From the NCBI RefSeq assembly GCF_028372415.1, contig NC_092876.1:60474385-60538384 (forward strand): DNA of 64,000 nucleotides. Direction: 5' to 3'. This stretch comes from Notamacropus eugenii. Its lineage: Eukaryota; Chordata; Mammalia; Diprotodontia; Macropodidae. A program made the position numbers and the translations under genes. Positions 61,798-64,000 of the stretch are shown here, in pieces. The notes beneath the pieces were generated by a model. It saw nothing but the letters and a program-made list of their open reading frames with translations. It was not told the origin of the DNA and did no database searches. Every line of letters begins with the position of its first letter. Within the stretch, counting starts at the first letter, position 1.

Positions 61798-62200
61798 AAC
61801 CAACTGAGATTATCTTACCTTTGTAAGGGAAGGTGCAAAGGATATCCTGTCTCTGATCAGAGGAAAGACACATTTGTCAGCCCTCACTCAGTGTCTTTGG
61901 TCACTGAGAGAGGCCATTGACTGGACTTCTTGGTTACTACTAGTCTTCGTAATAAATTGATCATGTGCAGACCATCGTCTCTCAGTTTACTGCCATTTCA
62001 AATGTAAGAAGCATACGGCCCATAATACAACTGAACAAGTTCTATTTAAAGGAGGGAAATTTTTTAAAAAGCCTTGAGTGAGCAACCATTAATTTACTCG
62101 TTTTTCCATCCTTAGTTTCTGAATTGGACCTTTGCGTCAGGGCCAGACTCTACAATTTCTAGAAGGAATTCTGAAACATTATTTGGCCCTGATCCATATT
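61798..62200. other. Intergenic, no gene seen
   Basis: No family recognised. Confidence 0.35.
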
Positions 62201-62945
62201 ATCCGGGGTTTTGCCACTGCCTCCTTTGGGTACTGAGTGCTATATTTCTCAAGGACCTCAGAGGTGGTTTAGATCAATGAGCTGTAAACTTTGCACACAC
62301 TAAGAGGTCTGATCTGGTATCAGGATAAATAGTGCCATCCTCAACCAAGCTCTACAGGTTCCCAACCCTGCTCTGGAGGTGAAAGGGATGAGTGGCTGCA
62401 GGCTGTAGGTGTCTTTGTTTCACCTTTGGTCCATACTCTCATCTTGCTGGCTTTGCTCAAGTTTTTGGATTTCTTGGCTCTGCCCTGGTCTGTGATATGG
62501 AAAGCTTCTATGTGCTGATCGGGACAGCCCAGGCAGGGCTTTTCTGGCAGAACCCTTTACCTAGCAAGCTTTTCCTTTCCTTTCCCTCTTTCCCTTCCCC
62601 CCTCCTCACTAAGAAAGAGACTCCTCAGGCAGTTTAGCTAGAATGCTTGCTCTGTCTTCCTTTGCTGTTCACTTTTCTCATCTCTATCAGTTCTGCACTG
62701 GTCTTCCATTTATAGAAGACCCATGAGGTATGACCAAGTTTCTTCAGCCAATCCTAACACTTTTCCCATGCACTTCAAGCCTCCTAATGCTCATCAGAGA
62801 CATCTAAATTGATTGAACCTTTTCCCACTTAGTTGAAATGCCTTAGGTTGATTTGATTCCATTGAGATGCCTTCTAATGGAGTAGTTGTGACAGAAGAGC
62901 TGAGTTGTTCATCTTCTAATCACACCACCATCTTGGGCAGTACAT
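62200..62945 (-). mobile_element. Possible L1 5' UTR
   Basis: On the minus strand it begins 'ctgcccaagatggtggtgtg', the usual style of an L1 5' end, and continues with a long non-coding stretch. No ORF1 follows, so this would be an isolated 5' piece. Confidence 0.35.
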
Positions 62946-63039
62946 GAGCATCCATTTGTTCAACAAATACAAATAAATCTCCAGAATCACAAGGTAAGCC
63001 CTAAAGAGCTTTGGAAATCTGAGTTACTGTTCTTCACAA

Positions 63040-63600
63040 ATGAAAATTCTGTTGGAAATTGAAGGAATGCCCATAAATTGGGGAATAGCTAAACAAGCTG
63101 TAGTATATGATTGTAATGTAATATTTTTGTGCTATAAGAAATGACAAGCAGGGTGATTTGAGAAAAACATGGAAAGACATGAACAGATGCATAAGGAATC
63201 GAACACAACCAGGAGAATGTTGTACACAGTAACAGTAATATTGTTTGATGAAGAACTGTGAGTGACTTAGCTGTTCTCCGTAATACAATGATCCAAAACA
63301 ATCCCAAAAGACTAAAGATGAAGCATATCTGGATGCCGGAAAAGAACTGATAGTTTGAATACAGACGAAAGCATGCTATTTTTTCATTTTTTATTTCATT
63401 CTTTTTCTTTTTTTCTAATCTTCTTATACAAAATGACTAATATAGAAATATTTTGTATGATTGCACATGTATGACCTGTATCTAATTGCTTACCATCTCA
63501 GGAAGGGGGAAAAGAATGAAGGGATAAAATTCAAAACTTAAAAAAATGTTTAAAAATTCTTTAAACGTAATGCAGGGAATGAAATATTAAAAAATGCAGA
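63040..63600 (+). mobile_element. L1 3' end
   Basis: ORF2 end codons ('GMPINWGIAKQAVVYDCNVI' type) then 'gtgtacacagtaacagtaat' region, 'ctgttctccgtaatacaatg', 'aatgactaatatagaaatat', 'tctaattgcttaccatctca' and an A-rich end. 5'-truncated, with stops. Confidence 0.7.
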
Positions 63601-63734
63601 TTTTAAGGATTTTCCCTAGTTTTATGAAGCCAAGAGACCAGGACATCTTATGCTTCCGGGCTTGATGATCCTAATGGTCTCAATGTTTAGGAGGGTAGGT
63701 GACAAAGGAAGTAGGAAGTTCCTGTGGGATTTGT

Positions 63735-64000
63735 CAGAGAAGCAGTTTCATGTAGTAGAAAAGTTCTGGATTTGGAATCCAAGGATCTTGGTTGAAACCC
63801 AGGCTCTGTGACTCACAACCTAGACTAAGTTCATCAAGAACATGGCCTGTCATTTGCCTTTCTTAGCACAGTGCAATGGTACATACATAGGCACTTAATA
63901 AATGTTTGTTGACTGGTCCAACTGAGCCTGAGCAAGTTATTTGGCCTCCCTGGGCCTCAGTTTCCTCATCTGTAAAATGAAGGGGTTTGGATTTGACAGA
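63735..64000 (+). repeat. MIR SINE split by an L2/MIR tail, cut by the window end
   Basis: 63735-63830 ('gaaaagttctggatttggaa') and 63926-64000 ('cctcagtttcctcatctgta') are one MIR copy. Between them 63836-63925 is 'gcacagtgcaatggtacata', 'cacttaataaatgtttgttg'. 63601-63734 is unassigned. Confidence 0.6.

Overview
The window looks like nuclear DNA of a marsupial, probably an Australian one. It holds one recognisable host gene, MUL1, in an otherwise repeat-dominated landscape. The marsupial call rests on the repeats: tRNA-headed SINEs with RTE-type tails (WSINE-like and BovB-tailed), abundant MIR-type core SINEs, CR1/L3 and L2 LINEs, several L1 3' ends and a HAL1 (half-L1). No species can be fixed from sequence alone.

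Layout. 0-16 kb: intergenic DNA with MIR-type SINEs, L2 and CR1/L3 fragments, two hAT-like elements, and four tandem arrays of one 33-bp unit at about 0.9, 5.0, 11.4 and 12.7 kb. 16.5-28 kb: MUL1 on the minus strand. Its four coding exons rebuild a complete 352-residue mitochondrial E3 ubiquitin ligase. The last exon is at 18.2-18.9 kb, exon 1 at 27.3 kb, inside a CpG-rich promoter block with a 28-bp ETS-motif minisatellite and a G-quadruplex-type run. 28-64 kb: no host gene seen. It is a patchwork of nested transposons: an RTE-clade LINE with a C-terminal zinc-finger relic (30.8-32 kb), five L1 fragments (34-39.7 kb), a CR1/L3 LINE split by an unidentified insert and by a nearly complete HAL1 (40.4-45.4 kb), a second and third broken CR1/L3 (46.9-48.3 and 51-53.7 kb), a young L1 with target-site duplication (53.9-54.9 kb), and a YBX-type cold-shock processed pseudogene lying in another CR1/L3 (57.3 kb).

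How parts relate. MUL1 is the only gene with a cellular role visible here. The repeats show LINE/SINE partnerships: the RTE LINE at 30.8 kb ends in the same tail as the WSINE-like SINEs, and the 33-bp arrays look like multiplied copies of the 3' tail that MIR-type SINEs here share with CR1/L3 LINEs. No retroviral gag, pol or env reading frame was recognised. Two roughly 1-kb inserts inside CR1/L3 copies could be solitary LTRs but are not identified. Many repeat boundaries are estimates by eye, and names come from remembered consensus sequences rather than a search.
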